A stretch of DNA of 37,747 nt from Desulfobulbaceae bacterium UBA2775 (GCA_002352445.1 DEIL01000239.1:1-37747), one strand, 5' to 3'. Numbered from the stretch's first letter, positions 25,108-33,504 are shown. The notes: generated from the sequence alone by a model not told the origin. Program-made: numbers and translations.

Positions 25108-26154
25108 TCAGACAGTAATTAAGCTGCCTCCTTTATCATCTGCCAGGTGGCAGGCCAAGAAATGATCTGGAATTATTTCCTTGTATTCTGGCATTTTATC
25201 TCCACAAAAATCTTTGGCGATGGGACAACGGTTGTGAAATACACAGCCCCTGGGCGGGGATGAAGGACTTGGTACCTCGCCCTCGAGTATTATCCGCGTA
25301 CGATTCCGCTCCCGGGTTGGATCCGGTATCGGCACTGCGGACATCAGGGATTGGGTATAGGGATGTAAAGGATTATCGGAAAGGTTTTTACAGCTTGTCA
25401 GTTCCATAATCTGACCCAGGTACATGACCGCAACCCGGTGGGAAATATGTTGAACCATGCTCAAATCATGGGCAATAAACAGATATGTTAAACCCAATTG
25501 ATCCTGAAGATCCTGAAATAGATTGACAATTTGTGCCTGAATTGAAACATCCAGGGCGGAAATGGGTTCATCACAGACAATAAAATCAGGATTCAGGGCC
25601 AGGGCCTTGGCAATGTTGATACGCTGCCGCTGGCCGCCGGAAAATTCATGGGGATAGCGAACAGCATGATTGGGATTAAGCCCTACAAGTTCAAGAAGTT
25701 CCATAACTCTATCTCGAATCTCTGCCGGGCTGCCGGTTTTATTGACAACCATTGGTTCCGCAATAATTTTTGCAACTGAATGCCTGGGATTAAGGGAATC
25801 ATACGAATCTTGAAAAATCATTTGCATCCTGGGTCGTAAATGACGCAGTTCATTATCATTTAATGCAGTAATTTCAATATCTTCAAGAAAAACTTTACCC
25901 GAGGTGGGTTTAAGTAAATTTAAAATCGCCCGGCCCGTAGTTGATTTTCCACAGCCACTTTCTCCAACCACTCCAAGGGTTTCACCTTTCATAATATCAA
26001 AGGAAACATTATTAACCGCTTTAACCGCACCGACCTGTTTGCTCCAGATAATCCCCTTTGTTATTGGAAAGTGTTTTTTTAGGTTCTGAACCCGCACCAT
26101 GATCTGATTTTCCGTGGTACTGTCTGGTTTTTGTGAACGTATATGCTCAGACAT
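25108..26154 (-). CDS. Peptide ABC transporter ATP-binding protein (DppF/OppF type)
   Basis: A 348-residue ATPase of an oligopeptide/dipeptide/nickel importer. It has Walker A GESGCGKST, Q-loop FQDSYDSLNPR, signature FSGGQRQRINIAKAL, Walker B FIVCDEPISALD and switch LFIAHD. The C-terminal oligopeptide-transporter domain includes GCVFHNRCP and DFCGDK cysteines typical of the family. The start at 26154 is favoured by AGGAGG about 10 bases upstream and gives an 8-base overlap with the preceding ATPase gene. An alternative start at 26184 would lengthen the overlap. It is the last gene of the five-gene importer operon. Confidence 0.9.
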   Translation of the reverse strand: MSEHIRSQKPDSTTENQIMVRVQNLKKHFPITKGIIWSKQVGAVKAVNNVSFDIMKGETLGVVGESGCGKSTTGRAILNLLKPTSGKVFLEDIEITALNDNELRHLRPRMQMIFQDSYDSLNPRHSVAKIIAEPMVVNKTGSPAEIRDRVMELLELVGLNPNHAVRYPHEFSGGQRQRINIAKALALNPDFIVCDEPISALDVSIQAQIVNLFQDLQDQLGLTYLFIAHDLSMVQHISHRVAVMYLGQIMELTSCKNLSDNPLHPYTQSLMSAVPIPDPTRERNRTRIILEGEVPSPSSPPRGCVFHNRCPIAKDFCGDKMPEYKEIIPDHFLACHLADDKGGSLITV

Positions 26155-27157
26155 GTCCTCTTGGCCTCCTGTTTTCAACATCAAAAAAACAGCTTACAAC
26201 ATGATTTTCGCCTACCATTATCTGCTGAGGGATTTCTTTCCAGCAGCGATCAAATGTATAGGGACAGCGCCATGCAAACTGGCAATGGTGAGGTTCTTCC
26301 ATCAGATCCGGAGGCATACCATCAATGCTCGTAAGCCGGGAATCTTCATGTCCTTTTACGCTGGGTAAGGCATTCATCAGGCCAATGGTATATGGATGTT
26401 GAGGGTTTGCATAAAGATCCTGAGCTTCGGCTATTTCTACCGGAGCACCGGCGTACATGACCAGCACCCGATCAGCCATTCCAGCCACAACGCCCAGGTC
26501 ATGGGTAATCCATACCACTGCAATTTTGAACTCTTTTTGCAACTCTTTGGTTAAATCAACAATTTGTGCCTGTACAGTGACATCCAGGGCAGTGGTTGGC
26601 TCATCAGCAATCACAATTTTCGGATTGCAGGCCATGGACACTGCGATCATGACCCTCTGGCGCATGCCGCCTGAAAACTGGTGGGGAAAGTTGTCATACC
26701 GCTGTCGTGCCCCCGGAATTCCCACCCGGTCAAGAAGTTTGATGGTCTTTTCTTTAGCCTTTGCATGACTAAGCCCCAAATGCTCCATAGTTGACTCCGA
26801 TATCTGTCGCCCTATTGTCATAACCGGATTCAGAGCGCTTAAAGCGTCTTGGAAAATAAAGCCAATTTTGCCCCCCCGAATTTTGGAAATACCTGATCGG
26901 TTCAATTTAAGCAAATCGACCGGCTCTTTTCCGGCGCCATAAAACCAGGCCTCTCCATTTTCAATTTTGGCAGGCGGCATGGGTAGTAAATGAAGCAATG
27001 ACAGCATACTGACACTCTTGCCGCTGCCACTTTCACCTACGATGGCAAGGGTTTCACCTTTCTGAAGATCAAAAGAGACATTGTTGAGAGCATGTACCAC
27101 ACCATCGAATGTATGAAATTTGATTACCAGATTTTTAACACTCAGAATTTTTGTCAT
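26147..27157 (-). CDS. Peptide ABC transporter ATP-binding protein (DppD/OppD type)
   Basis: A 336-residue ATPase with Walker A GESGSGKSV at 41-49, Q-loop FQDALSALNPV, signature FSGGMRQRVMIAVSMA and Walker B IVIADEPTTALD. The C-terminal oligopeptide-transporter extension has CQFAWRCPYTFDRC, the cysteine-bearing motif of DppD/OppD proteins. It would form the ATPase heterodimer with the product of the next gene. It follows the second permease by about 43 bases. The substrate is a peptide or other solute bound by the operon's binding protein. Confidence 0.92.
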   Translation of the reverse strand: MTKILSVKNLVIKFHTFDGVVHALNNVSFDLQKGETLAIVGESGSGKSVSMLSLLHLLPMPPAKIENGEAWFYGAGKEPVDLLKLNRSGISKIRGGKIGFIFQDALSALNPVMTIGRQISESTMEHLGLSHAKAKEKTIKLLDRVGIPGARQRYDNFPHQFSGGMRQRVMIAVSMACNPKIVIADEPTTALDVTVQAQIVDLTKELQKEFKIAVVWITHDLGVVAGMADRVLVMYAGAPVEIAEAQDLYANPQHPYTIGLMNALPSVKGHEDSRLTSIDGMPPDLMEEPHHCQFAWRCPYTFDRCWKEIPQQIMVGENHVVSCFFDVENRRPRGHV

Positions 27158-27200
27158 TCATTACTCCTTCACTGCCTTTTGCCATAATGTTGATCCTGTT

Positions 27201-28133
27201 TCAGCGTTTAGTTCTCCGTAAACGTGGGTCAAGAACGTCCCTCAGCCAATCCCCAAACAAGTTCATCCCCAGCCCGGTAAAAACTATGGCCAACCCGGGA
27301 AAAGTCGCAATCCATGGATAAATTGTCAGATATTGACGACCAGAAGCCAGCATATTACCCCAGCTGGGTGTACTGGGCGGAACGCTCAGTCCTAAAAACC
27401 CAAGACCTGCCTCGTAAAAAATCATACCTGACATTTCAAAGGTGGCAATGGTGATCAAAGGACCCAGCAAATTTGGCAGAATATGGCTATAGAGAATCCT
27501 GGTTCTTGTGGCGCCAATACTGAGAGCAGATTCCACAAAACCTGATTCACGCAATCGCAGTACCTCACCCCGCGTAATCCTTGCGAAAATGGGAATATTT
27601 GTAAATCCAAAAATAAGAATAACGTTAAAGAGACTCCGGCCTAAAATTGAGGCTATAAACACCACAAATACGAGGTACGGCAAGGCGAGAATCATGTTGA
27701 CGCCTCCCATGATGAAACTATCAACCCGGCCGCCGATATAACCTGAAATCAGCCCAATAGTCATCCCCAGAGAGCATGCTATAAGAACCCCGAAAAATCC
27801 AACAGTCAACGATACCCGGCTGCCGTAAATAATTCTGCTTAACATATCCCGACCAAGGTTATCCGTTCCTAAAATATGGGCCATAGTCCCTTTCTCAGAC
27901 CAGGCCGGTGGTTGTTTGGCTGCCATCAGATCCTGTTTCAGCGGATCGTAGGGTGATAACACAGGGGAAAATACTGCTGTCGCGACAACTATTAAAAACA
28001 TGGCCAGGCCGAGCATACCTGCCTTATCACGATAAAGTAACCGCCATACATAAACAAATTTGGACCATATACCGCCTTCAACTTCTTCATCAATCCGTGA
28101 CCCAGTGGATTTTATTATCGCTTCATTATCCAT
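27201..28133 (-). CDS. Peptide ABC transporter permease (DppC/OppC type)
   Basis: A 310-residue permease. A cytoplasmic N-terminal tail precedes the OppC-type first membrane segment and the motif LSPYDPLKQDLMAA. The family sequence HILGTDNLGRDMLSRIIYGSR is followed by further membrane segments and the EAA loop ESALSIGATRTRILYSHILPN. The C-terminus ends GDWLRDVLDPRLR, as is typical. It lies 5 bases after the first permease gene and together they form the channel. The start is at the ATG giving MDNEAIIKS. Confidence 0.92.
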   Translation of the reverse strand: MDNEAIIKSTGSRIDEEVEGGIWSKFVYVWRLLYRDKAGMLGLAMFLIVVATAVFSPVLSPYDPLKQDLMAAKQPPAWSEKGTMAHILGTDNLGRDMLSRIIYGSRVSLTVGFFGVLIACSLGMTIGLISGYIGGRVDSFIMGGVNMILALPYLVFVVFIASILGRSLFNVILIFGFTNIPIFARITRGEVLRLRESGFVESALSIGATRTRILYSHILPNLLGPLITIATFEMSGMIFYEAGLGFLGLSVPPSTPSWGNMLASGRQYLTIYPWIATFPGLAIVFTGLGMNLFGDWLRDVLDPRLRRTKR

Positions 28134-28138
28134 ATTTA

Positions 28139-29086
28139 CTATTCTCCGTATCTGATTCTTGGGTCTGCCATTCCATAGGCAATATCAGCCGTCAAGTTGA
28201 GTGAGACCACAACAAGACTGGTGAAAAATGCAATTGCCTGTACCAGGGCAAAATCTCTGTTGCCAATGGATTCAGCAAGGAGATTACCAAGGCCCGGCCA
28301 GGAAAATATGGTTTCAATATAAATGGAACCGCTTAAAAGGTAACCGAATTGAACCCCGAGAATACTGATCAAAGGAATGGCGGCATTACGCAGGATATGT
28401 TTGATATAGATACGCCGGTCAGCCAGTCCTTTGCTATATGCCGTTCGTACAAAGTCTTCGTTTTTAATTTCCAGCACGGCTGATCGGGTAAACCGTACTA
28501 ATTGCCCCATGGTGAACAGCCCCAGGGCAAAGGCCGGCAGTATTACAGATTTGGTCGGCAGGGCAAGGCCCATGAACTGCCGGGTTTCTCGTCCAAAAGA
28601 GGGAAACCAGCCCAGGCCGACAGCAAAAACCATGATTAAAATCAGGGCCAGCCAGAAATTAGGTATGGTCTGGCCTATAAGCCCTGCTCCTCTGGCAAGA
28701 GTATCCCAGATGCTACCAGGATTAGAACCTCCAAGCAGCCCCAGTGGAATTCCAACAACCATGGCAAAGAGCAAAGCCATGGACGCAAGCTCCACTGTAG
28801 CCGGTAATCGCTCGAGAATAAGCTCCATAGCTGGTTGGTGATGGCGTAGGGACATACCGAAATCCCCTCTAACTGCCTTACTTACAAAATCGGCAAATTG
28901 TACCATCACAGGACGGTTAAATCCCAGTTCCTCACGCAATTCTTCAACCTGCTCAGGGGAGGCGTTACGCGATACCATCAGCGCAACAGGATCTCCGGTG
29001 AGCTGAAGCATAAAAAAGACAATAAACAGTACGCCGACCAACATTATAAAGGATTGAATTAAACGGGAGAGAATATAGCGTTGCAT
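28139..29086 (-). CDS. Peptide ABC transporter permease (DppB/OppB type)
   Basis: A 315-residue permease starting MQRYILSRLIQSFIMLVGV, the characteristic OppB/DppB N-terminal segment. LTGDPVALMVSRNASPEQVEELREELG is the family's periplasmic loop. The EAA loop RTAYSKGLADRRIYIKHILRN is present, as is the typical C-terminus ADIAYGMADPRIRYG. It pairs with the DppC-like permease. It follows the binding-protein gene after a 271-bp gap full of inverted repeats, rather than immediately, which suggests differential expression within the operon. Confidence 0.92.
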   Translation of the reverse strand: MQRYILSRLIQSFIMLVGVLFIVFFMLQLTGDPVALMVSRNASPEQVEELREELGFNRPVMVQFADFVSKAVRGDFGMSLRHHQPAMELILERLPATVELASMALLFAMVVGIPLGLLGGSNPGSIWDTLARGAGLIGQTIPNFWLALILIMVFAVGLGWFPSFGRETRQFMGLALPTKSVILPAFALGLFTMGQLVRFTRSAVLEIKNEDFVRTAYSKGLADRRIYIKHILRNAAIPLISILGVQFGYLLSGSIYIETIFSWPGLGNLLAESIGNRDFALVQAIAFFTSLVVVSLNLTADIAYGMADPRIRYGE

Positions 29087-29099
29087 ATGATCACACCTT

Positions 29100-29159
29100 T
29101 GATGGCGTCGTAAAAACTCTTCATCCGGAGTCTCGCAGGTTCGCTTACCTGTTTCGTTG
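29100..29159 (-). repeat. Dispersed repeat R2, copy B
   Basis: The inverse complement of this segment matches copy A at 6476-6551, sharing the core CAACGAAACAGG...CCGGATGAAGA and the end TACGACGCCATCA. It lacks the extra bases copy A has between the two parts. It lies 13 bases upstream of the DppB-like start codon. A further hairpin at 29176-29203 may belong to the same longer unit. Confidence 0.75.
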
Positions 29160-29175
29160 TAGCATTTTTTCCATC

Positions 29176-29203
29176 ATTACGATGTACTCTAGTACGCCGT
29201 AAT
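29176..29203. repeat. Hairpin next to R2 copy B
   Basis: ATTACGATGTACT (29176-29188) pairs with AGTACGCCGTAAT (29191-29203) with two mismatches around a 2-base turn. It adjoins the dispersed repeat and may be part of a longer mobile or REP-like unit. Its position is in the gap between the binding-protein and first permease genes. Confidence 0.6.
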
Positions 29204-29246
29204 AATAGAAAAATTACACGTCTCACATATGAATCTTTTTACTTAG

Positions 29247-29277
29247 CCATCTCAAATAATGCATTTTTATGAGATGG
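29247..29277. repeat. Second hairpin in the dppA-dppB gap
   Basis: CCATCTCA (29247-29254) pairs perfectly with TGAGATGG (29270-29277) around a 15-base AT-rich loop. It is the middle one of three inverted repeats in this 271-bp gap. Alone it would be weak evidence, but it adds to the clustering of stems here. Confidence 0.5.
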
Positions 29278-29309
29278 TCGCCTTTAGGTTTTGGAAAATC
29301 TTGTATTAA

Positions 29310-29338
29310 CGGCGTTCATCCATAGATGATGAACGCCG
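29310..29338 (-). terminator. Hairpin after the peptide-binding-protein gene
   Basis: CGGCGTTCATC (29310-29320) pairs perfectly with GATGAACGCCG (29328-29338) around a 7-base loop, 19 bases after the binding-protein stop. On the minus strand the following sequence is TTAATACAAGATTTT, without a clean T-run, so partial termination or mRNA stabilisation is more likely than full termination. Confidence 0.7.
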
Positions 29339-29357
29339 ATACAGTAATCGCGAGCGA

Positions 29358-30881
29358 TTATTCCAGGTATGTACCTTTGAGGTAATAATTTTCAGCAGCA
29401 CGAGGTTTATAATCTTTAACTTTGGGATTCATTGCCTCGAAGGTAATTGGCTGATAGAGATAAATAAACGGCGGGTTTTCCATCATATAGCCCTGCAATT
29501 CGACATATAACTTTGCCCGGGCATCATCGTCCACAGTTGTACCGATTTTTTCCAGCAGGTCATCAATTTTCGGATCAGACCAGGCAGAATAACTGGCCTT
29601 CATTCCTCCTAGAGCACCTTTTAAACGAGGCAAAGCTTCCCCTGTAGCCTCGGACCAGCTGTCGCCAAACAGTGGCGGCAATTCCTTTTTTGCTTCCATA
29701 TTCCAGTATTTGCCGGATTCCATAAGATCAAGGTTAGCTTTAATACCCACGGCTTCAAGGTAGCCCTGAATGGCTTCACAAACTTGTTCAAAATTGGTGT
29801 ACGCACCTATGGGAGCAGCAAAATCAATTTCAAAGCCATCGGGAAATCCTGCCTTGGCCAGTAATTGTTTCGCTTTTTCAGGGTCATAACCAAAGGGCTT
29901 ATTGTCTTTATCATAACCCCAGTTCCCAGAGGTAACAAAGCCGGCAATAGGATGGCCATGACCGTTAAGAAGAGCTTTGATGATGGCATCCACATCCACT
30001 GCATAGTTCATTGCCTGACGTACCAATGGGTTTTCTGTGGGTTTACCTTTGCCCGAAGTCAAGTTGTTAAATGTGATATAATAAACCCTGTCGACCGGAT
30101 AGGTTTTCAGCATGACATTTGACAACCCTTTTAAGCTGTCTGCTTCTTCCGCACTCAAACGCGTTACAATATCAATTTCTCCTGTCTTAATAGCTGCCAC
30201 TCGGGTGGCGGATTCAGGGATTGGCCGGAAGATCAGGTTTTTGACTTTTGGAAACCCTTTTTGCCAATAGTTCGGATTAGCTTCAAAAATAATCCTGTCA
30301 CCTTTTTTCCACTGTTTGAACACAAATGGACCGGTGCCCACAGGATGTTTCTGAAAACCATTTTCACCTACCTCGGCATGATATTTGGGAGGAACCATTG
30401 CCCAGTATTCCGACAGCATTCGGAGCATCAGAGGGTTAGGCCCTTTGGTGGAAATTGTCACAGTATAGTCATCAATCTTTTTAACCGACTCTGCCATAGC
30501 CCATTTATCTTTCCACTGCATTTTTGTTCCGCTTCCGCGCTTCCATGAAAACACCACGGCATCGGCATTAAAGGGTTCACCATTGTGGAAAACAACATCC
30601 TTGCGCAATTTAAAGGTGTATGCCGTTCCATCCTTGGAAACCGTCCAGCTTTCAGCCAGTGCAGGAACCGACTTGCCGGTATCGTCGGTCCAGACCAGCG
30701 GATCATATATCTGCCAACTTACATTGTGGGCATTACGTTCCGAACTCATGGGTAGATCAATAGCATTGGGCATGGCACTAAGTCCCACTCGCAATGTACC
30801 CTGGGGTGCCGCAAACACAGTACATGGAAGGCTTAACAAAACCAGCATAAGCAGTGGAAAAACTAATTTTAACTTTTTCAT
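29358..30881 (-). CDS. Peptide ABC transporter substrate-binding protein (family 5)
   Basis: A 507-residue periplasmic solute-binding protein of family 5 (DppA/OppA/NikA). A signal peptide of about 24 residues (KLVFPLLMLVLLSLPCTVFA) precedes APQGTLRVGLSAMPNAIDLP. Family landmarks include LAESWTVSKDGTAYTFKLRKDV, HNGEPFNADAVVFSWKR, VGTGPFVFKQWKKGD and NPLVRQAMNYAVD. No lipobox is seen. It is the first gene of the importer operon, with AGGAGG shortly upstream of the ATG. Family 5 proteins bind di- and oligopeptides, nickel, haem or glutathione; which applies here is not decidable from sequence. Confidence 0.92.
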   Translation of the reverse strand: MKKLKLVFPLLMLVLLSLPCTVFAAPQGTLRVGLSAMPNAIDLPMSSERNAHNVSWQIYDPLVWTDDTGKSVPALAESWTVSKDGTAYTFKLRKDVVFHNGEPFNADAVVFSWKRGSGTKMQWKDKWAMAESVKKIDDYTVTISTKGPNPLMLRMLSEYWAMVPPKYHAEVGENGFQKHPVGTGPFVFKQWKKGDRIIFEANPNYWQKGFPKVKNLIFRPIPESATRVAAIKTGEIDIVTRLSAEEADSLKGLSNVMLKTYPVDRVYYITFNNLTSGKGKPTENPLVRQAMNYAVDVDAIIKALLNGHGHPIAGFVTSGNWGYDKDNKPFGYDPEKAKQLLAKAGFPDGFEIDFAAPIGAYTNFEQVCEAIQGYLEAVGIKANLDLMESGKYWNMEAKKELPPLFGDSWSEATGEALPRLKGALGGMKASYSAWSDPKIDDLLEKIGTTVDDDARAKLYVELQGYMMENPPFIYLYQPITFEAMNPKVKDYKPRAAENYYLKGTYLE

Positions 30882-31041
30882 CCTAATCCTCCTATTTTTG
30901 ATGAGATTAATCTCCTGTGGAGAGAATATTTAATACCTGTCATAAATTATTACTTTTTCTAGTCAGGCATTTCGGTAAAAATAATTCCAGGGGGCCTCCA
31001 AAATACTCGTCGGAGGAGCTTACTCTTAATTGGAAGGAAAG

Positions 31042-31510
31042 CTAAATAGCCCACTCCAGGCCAAGATCACGCAGTTTCCCCGTCCTGGGGACCAGTAATA
31101 TCATCCCAGCCCATCAGATCATAATATTGGCCACGCATCTCGGTAAAGGCATCTTTATCAACACATCAGCCCTTGGCAAAGTCCATCAGGAAGCCTTTCA
31201 AAAAGGCGCTGGGGGAGGGTATCATCCTTTGAGGTAAATTCTTGCTGCCAAAAACAACTCCCATTCCCCCACGACCGGCAGCATGATTGAAGTCACCTAT
31301 CAGACATGCAAACCGAACCAGTTTTTCACCGGTGATCCCACACTGGAGAATGCTGATGTTTTTATCCCCATGTTCATCTGACAGTGCGTCGTGGGCTTCT
31401 AAAACAGCTTTACCATAGAGATGTGCTGCATTTTTTATTTCGACATTATCTCTATCCACAAGGAGATATCTGGGGCCGGCAGCTTTCCCGGTGACCACAA
31501 TACCATCATA
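31042..31510 (-). pseudogene. Remnant of aldehyde:ferredoxin oxidoreductase (AOR)
   Basis: The minus strand encodes pieces of a tungsten-dependent AOR. From about 31510 down the sequence reads YDGIVVTGKA, then DNVEIKNAAHLYGKAV and AAGRGGMGVVFGSKNL, which belong to domain 1. It jumps directly to what looks like the C-terminal end: AKG, an in-frame TGA (31166-31168), CVDKDAF, then YYDLMGWD. After a frameshift near 31092-31096 it continues VPRTGKLRDLGLEWAI and stops at 31042. The N-terminal 100 or so residues and the central few hundred, with most Fe-S cysteines, are missing. Truncation, internal deletion, stop and frameshift together mean it cannot make an active enzyme. An intact AOR would oxidise aldehydes to acids with ferredoxin. 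Confidence 0.82.
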
Positions 31511-31724
31511 AAGAACAAAATATCTCATATATGGACAGACACAAGTTGTGTGTCGAATTCTGTGCTTATCTGCAGGTCGGTCCTGTCTGTTACACCGGAC
31601 CATTTTACGCGGGACACTTGAGGGGAAATGCGTCGATTGACTGGATTTATGTTTAAGAACAAGAACCAGTTCGTCTTATTTTGAACAATGCATACTCAAC
31701 GATAAGCATCAAATTCTCCGGCAA

Positions 31725-31740
31725 AATATATCGTATACTA
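31725..31740 (+). promoter_or_regulatory. Possible MarR operator, site 1
   Basis: AATATATCGTATACTA matches the second copy at 31825-31840 in 14 of 16 positions. The centre GTATAC is palindromic, as MarR dimers prefer. It lies upstream of the MarR gene and on the former promoter side of the AOR remnant. Confidence 0.5.
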
Positions 31741-31824
31741 ACTAATTTGTCAATTGAGTTTTTAATGGTAATGTCCTATCTCTATTGAAATGTACTACGT
31801 AAGACTTTATGGTTTAGTTGGTAG

Positions 31825-31840
31825 AATATATCGGATCCTA
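31825..31840 (+). promoter_or_regulatory. Possible MarR operator, site 2
   Basis: AATATATCGGATCCTA repeats site 1 exactly 100 bases downstream with two substitutions. These turn GTATAC into GGATCC and so keep the central palindrome. Symmetry-preserving changes favour a protein-binding site. It is about 65 bases upstream of the MarR start. Confidence 0.5.
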
Positions 31841-31905
31841 TGCTTTTTGTGTGTCTTTGCTGTAAGTTTTAGTCTAAAGAAATGATGAAAAAAAGAGGGG
31901 TTGCG

Positions 31906-32412
31906 ATGACTAATATCAACGATGAACGATGCAGAAATCTTTTGATAGCCTTGAGGAAAATAATCCAGGCTATAGATCAACATTCAATCAGTTTGAAAAA
32001 GAAATTTGGCTTGACAGGGCCTCAGTTAATTATTTTACAGTCGGTGTTGACCAATGATCTACTTTCTGTCACACAGCTTTCAAGAAATGTGAGTTTAAGT
32101 CAGGCCACCGTGACCGACATTACAAAACGCCTTGAAACAAAAGAATATATTACAAGAGAACGAAGTATGGAAGATAAACGGAAGACTAATATTGTGCTCA
32201 CAGAGAAAGGGAGGACTATCTTGAAGGAAGTTCCCCCGTTTCTTCAGGAGCAGTTTACCGAACGATTTTCCAAGTTGCAGAGCTGGGAACAGTTGATGAT
32301 CGAAAGTTCTTTTGAACGTGTGGTCTCTATGATGTCAGCGGAAGATATTGACGCATCTCCAATGATGATAATTGGTTCAATGGGTTTTAACCCGAATAAA
32401 TCGGAATTTTAG
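31906..32412 (+). CDS. MarR-family transcriptional regulator
   Basis: A 168-residue winged-helix regulator. The MarR core spans about 20-120: FGLTGPQLIILQSVL, the recognition region VSLSQATVTDITKRLETKEYITRE, and the wing with MEDKRKTNIVLTEKGR (DxR-x-x motif). The C-terminal tail ASPMMIIGSM is longer than in minimal MarR proteins and resembles the group related to EctR/CosR. The start at 31906 is preferred because AGAGGGG is about 6 bases upstream; ATGs at 31882 and 31885 are alternatives. It may control itself through the repeats upstream, and formerly the divergent AOR gene. The ligand is unknown. Confidence 0.85.
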   Translation: MTNINDERCRNLLIALRKIIQAIDQHSISLKKKFGLTGPQLIILQSVLTNDLLSVTQLSRNVSLSQATVTDITKRLETKEYITRERSMEDKRKTNIVLTEKGRTILKEVPPFLQEQFTERFSKLQSWEQLMIESSFERVVSMMSAEDIDASPMMIIGSMGFNPNKSEF

Positions 32413-32561
32413 AATGCTTGGATGAGTGTCATGGAAATATATTCAACCATATAATTTTAATTAACCTTCCTGGATCTCTCGGAGTCTATGCTTACCTGTT
32501 TTTTATTACAAGAGTTCTGGAATAATATCTAAAGAGGTATGATGAATAAGAGGAGGAGGAT

Positions 32562-33500
32562 ATGGAGATAAGAATATTAGTTGCCATTGGCAATACCGGT
32601 TTAGACGATGTCACGGTTGATTATCTTGGGACTATCTTTGAGGGTAGTGGTGATGTTGGATTTGATCTGCTCAGCGTAGTAAAAATCGAAGGTGTAACCG
32701 AGAGCCAGCGGCTACTTGGCGATATTGCTTCGGTAGCACTTTCTCATCCGATAGCATTGAAGAAAAAAACAGCAGCTTCTACTCATTTATCTATCTTAAA
32801 AACGAAATTTCAGACTGCTGGTTTTGCTGAGGAACAGATAGACTGTCAGGCTGTTTTCTCCTACAGCGGTGTTGCTGACACCCTTTTGCTAAAGGGGCAA
32901 TCCGGCATCTATGATGCTATTATTTTGGCCAAAAGAGATATCTCCGGTCTCCAAAAAATGCTTCTCGGCAGTATCTCAGCAACCCTTTGGCAAAAGGATC
33001 ATTCAGTGCCTCTATGGATTGTCAGCGGCAAACCGGCTAACCGGAATTTCCTGGTACCGGTGGATTCCTCTTTGCATACTTTAGATGCTGTCGATCATTT
33101 AGCATTTATTCTGCAGGGAGATAAAGAGGCTGAGATTTCTTTATTTCATTCAAGCTCCATGTTGGCAGGTCAGCCTATCGCTCCTAAGGAGAAATTTTAT
33201 GAAAAATGGGGCAAAGAGTGGTGCGAACAGCATCTCAAAGGTGACGCGGATGGTCATTTTCATTTTCATGCTGCAGAACAGATTTTGAAAGAGAGTAACA
33301 TTCCAGCCAATCATCTCCATCGCATTCACGATGAATCAGGCATTGAACCTGCCCAGAGGATCATCAAGGCAATGAAAACTCATGCCTACTCCACCATTGT
33401 CATGGGGCGTCGGCTTGATAGAGAAAAAAACATCTTTAAGGGTGTAAGTGACAGGGTGTTGGCCAATATAGATAATATAGCACTTTGGGTAGTTGGCTGA
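32562..33500 (+). CDS. Tandem universal stress protein (two Usp domains)
   Basis: A 312-residue cytoplasmic protein built of two UspA-like halves. The first (about 1-155) begins MEIRILVAIGNTG and contains YDAIILAKRDISGLQKMLLGSISATLW, matching the usual D-x-I-V-x-G-x-R-G-x-S core. The second (about 160-312) begins RNFLVPVDSS and ends with YSTIVMGRRLDREKNIFKGVSDRVL followed by IALWVVG. The second half keeps a better nucleotide-binding G-x-x-x-x-G-like stretch than the first. AGGAGGAGG precedes the start. The MITE-like element begins 4 bases after the stop, separating it from the metal-exporter-like gene. The precise role is unknown; Usp proteins respond to stress and often bind ATP. Confidence 0.85.
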   Translation: MEIRILVAIGNTGLDDVTVDYLGTIFEGSGDVGFDLLSVVKIEGVTESQRLLGDIASVALSHPIALKKKTAASTHLSILKTKFQTAGFAEEQIDCQAVFSYSGVADTLLLKGQSGIYDAIILAKRDISGLQKMLLGSISATLWQKDHSVPLWIVSGKPANRNFLVPVDSSLHTLDAVDHLAFILQGDKEAEISLFHSSSMLAGQPIAPKEKFYEKWGKEWCEQHLKGDADGHFHFHAAEQILKESNIPANHLHRIHDESGIEPAQRIIKAMKTHAYSTIVMGRRLDREKNIFKGVSDRVLANIDNIALWVVG

Positions 33501-33504
33501 CTCT

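Larger units (their letters stand above)
31604..31905. other. Upstream region of the MarR gene
   Basis: About 300 bases without a gene, between the AOR remnant and the MarR-type regulator. It is AT-rich and contains a 16-bp direct repeat 100 bases apart (annotated separately). No other clear structure was seen. Confidence 0.5.

Noticed and set aside
31166..31168. In-frame TGA in the AOR remnant as a selenocysteine codon
   Set aside because: AOR proteins have no selenocysteine at this position. The gene also has an internal deletion, a lost N-terminus and a frameshift, so decay explains it better.
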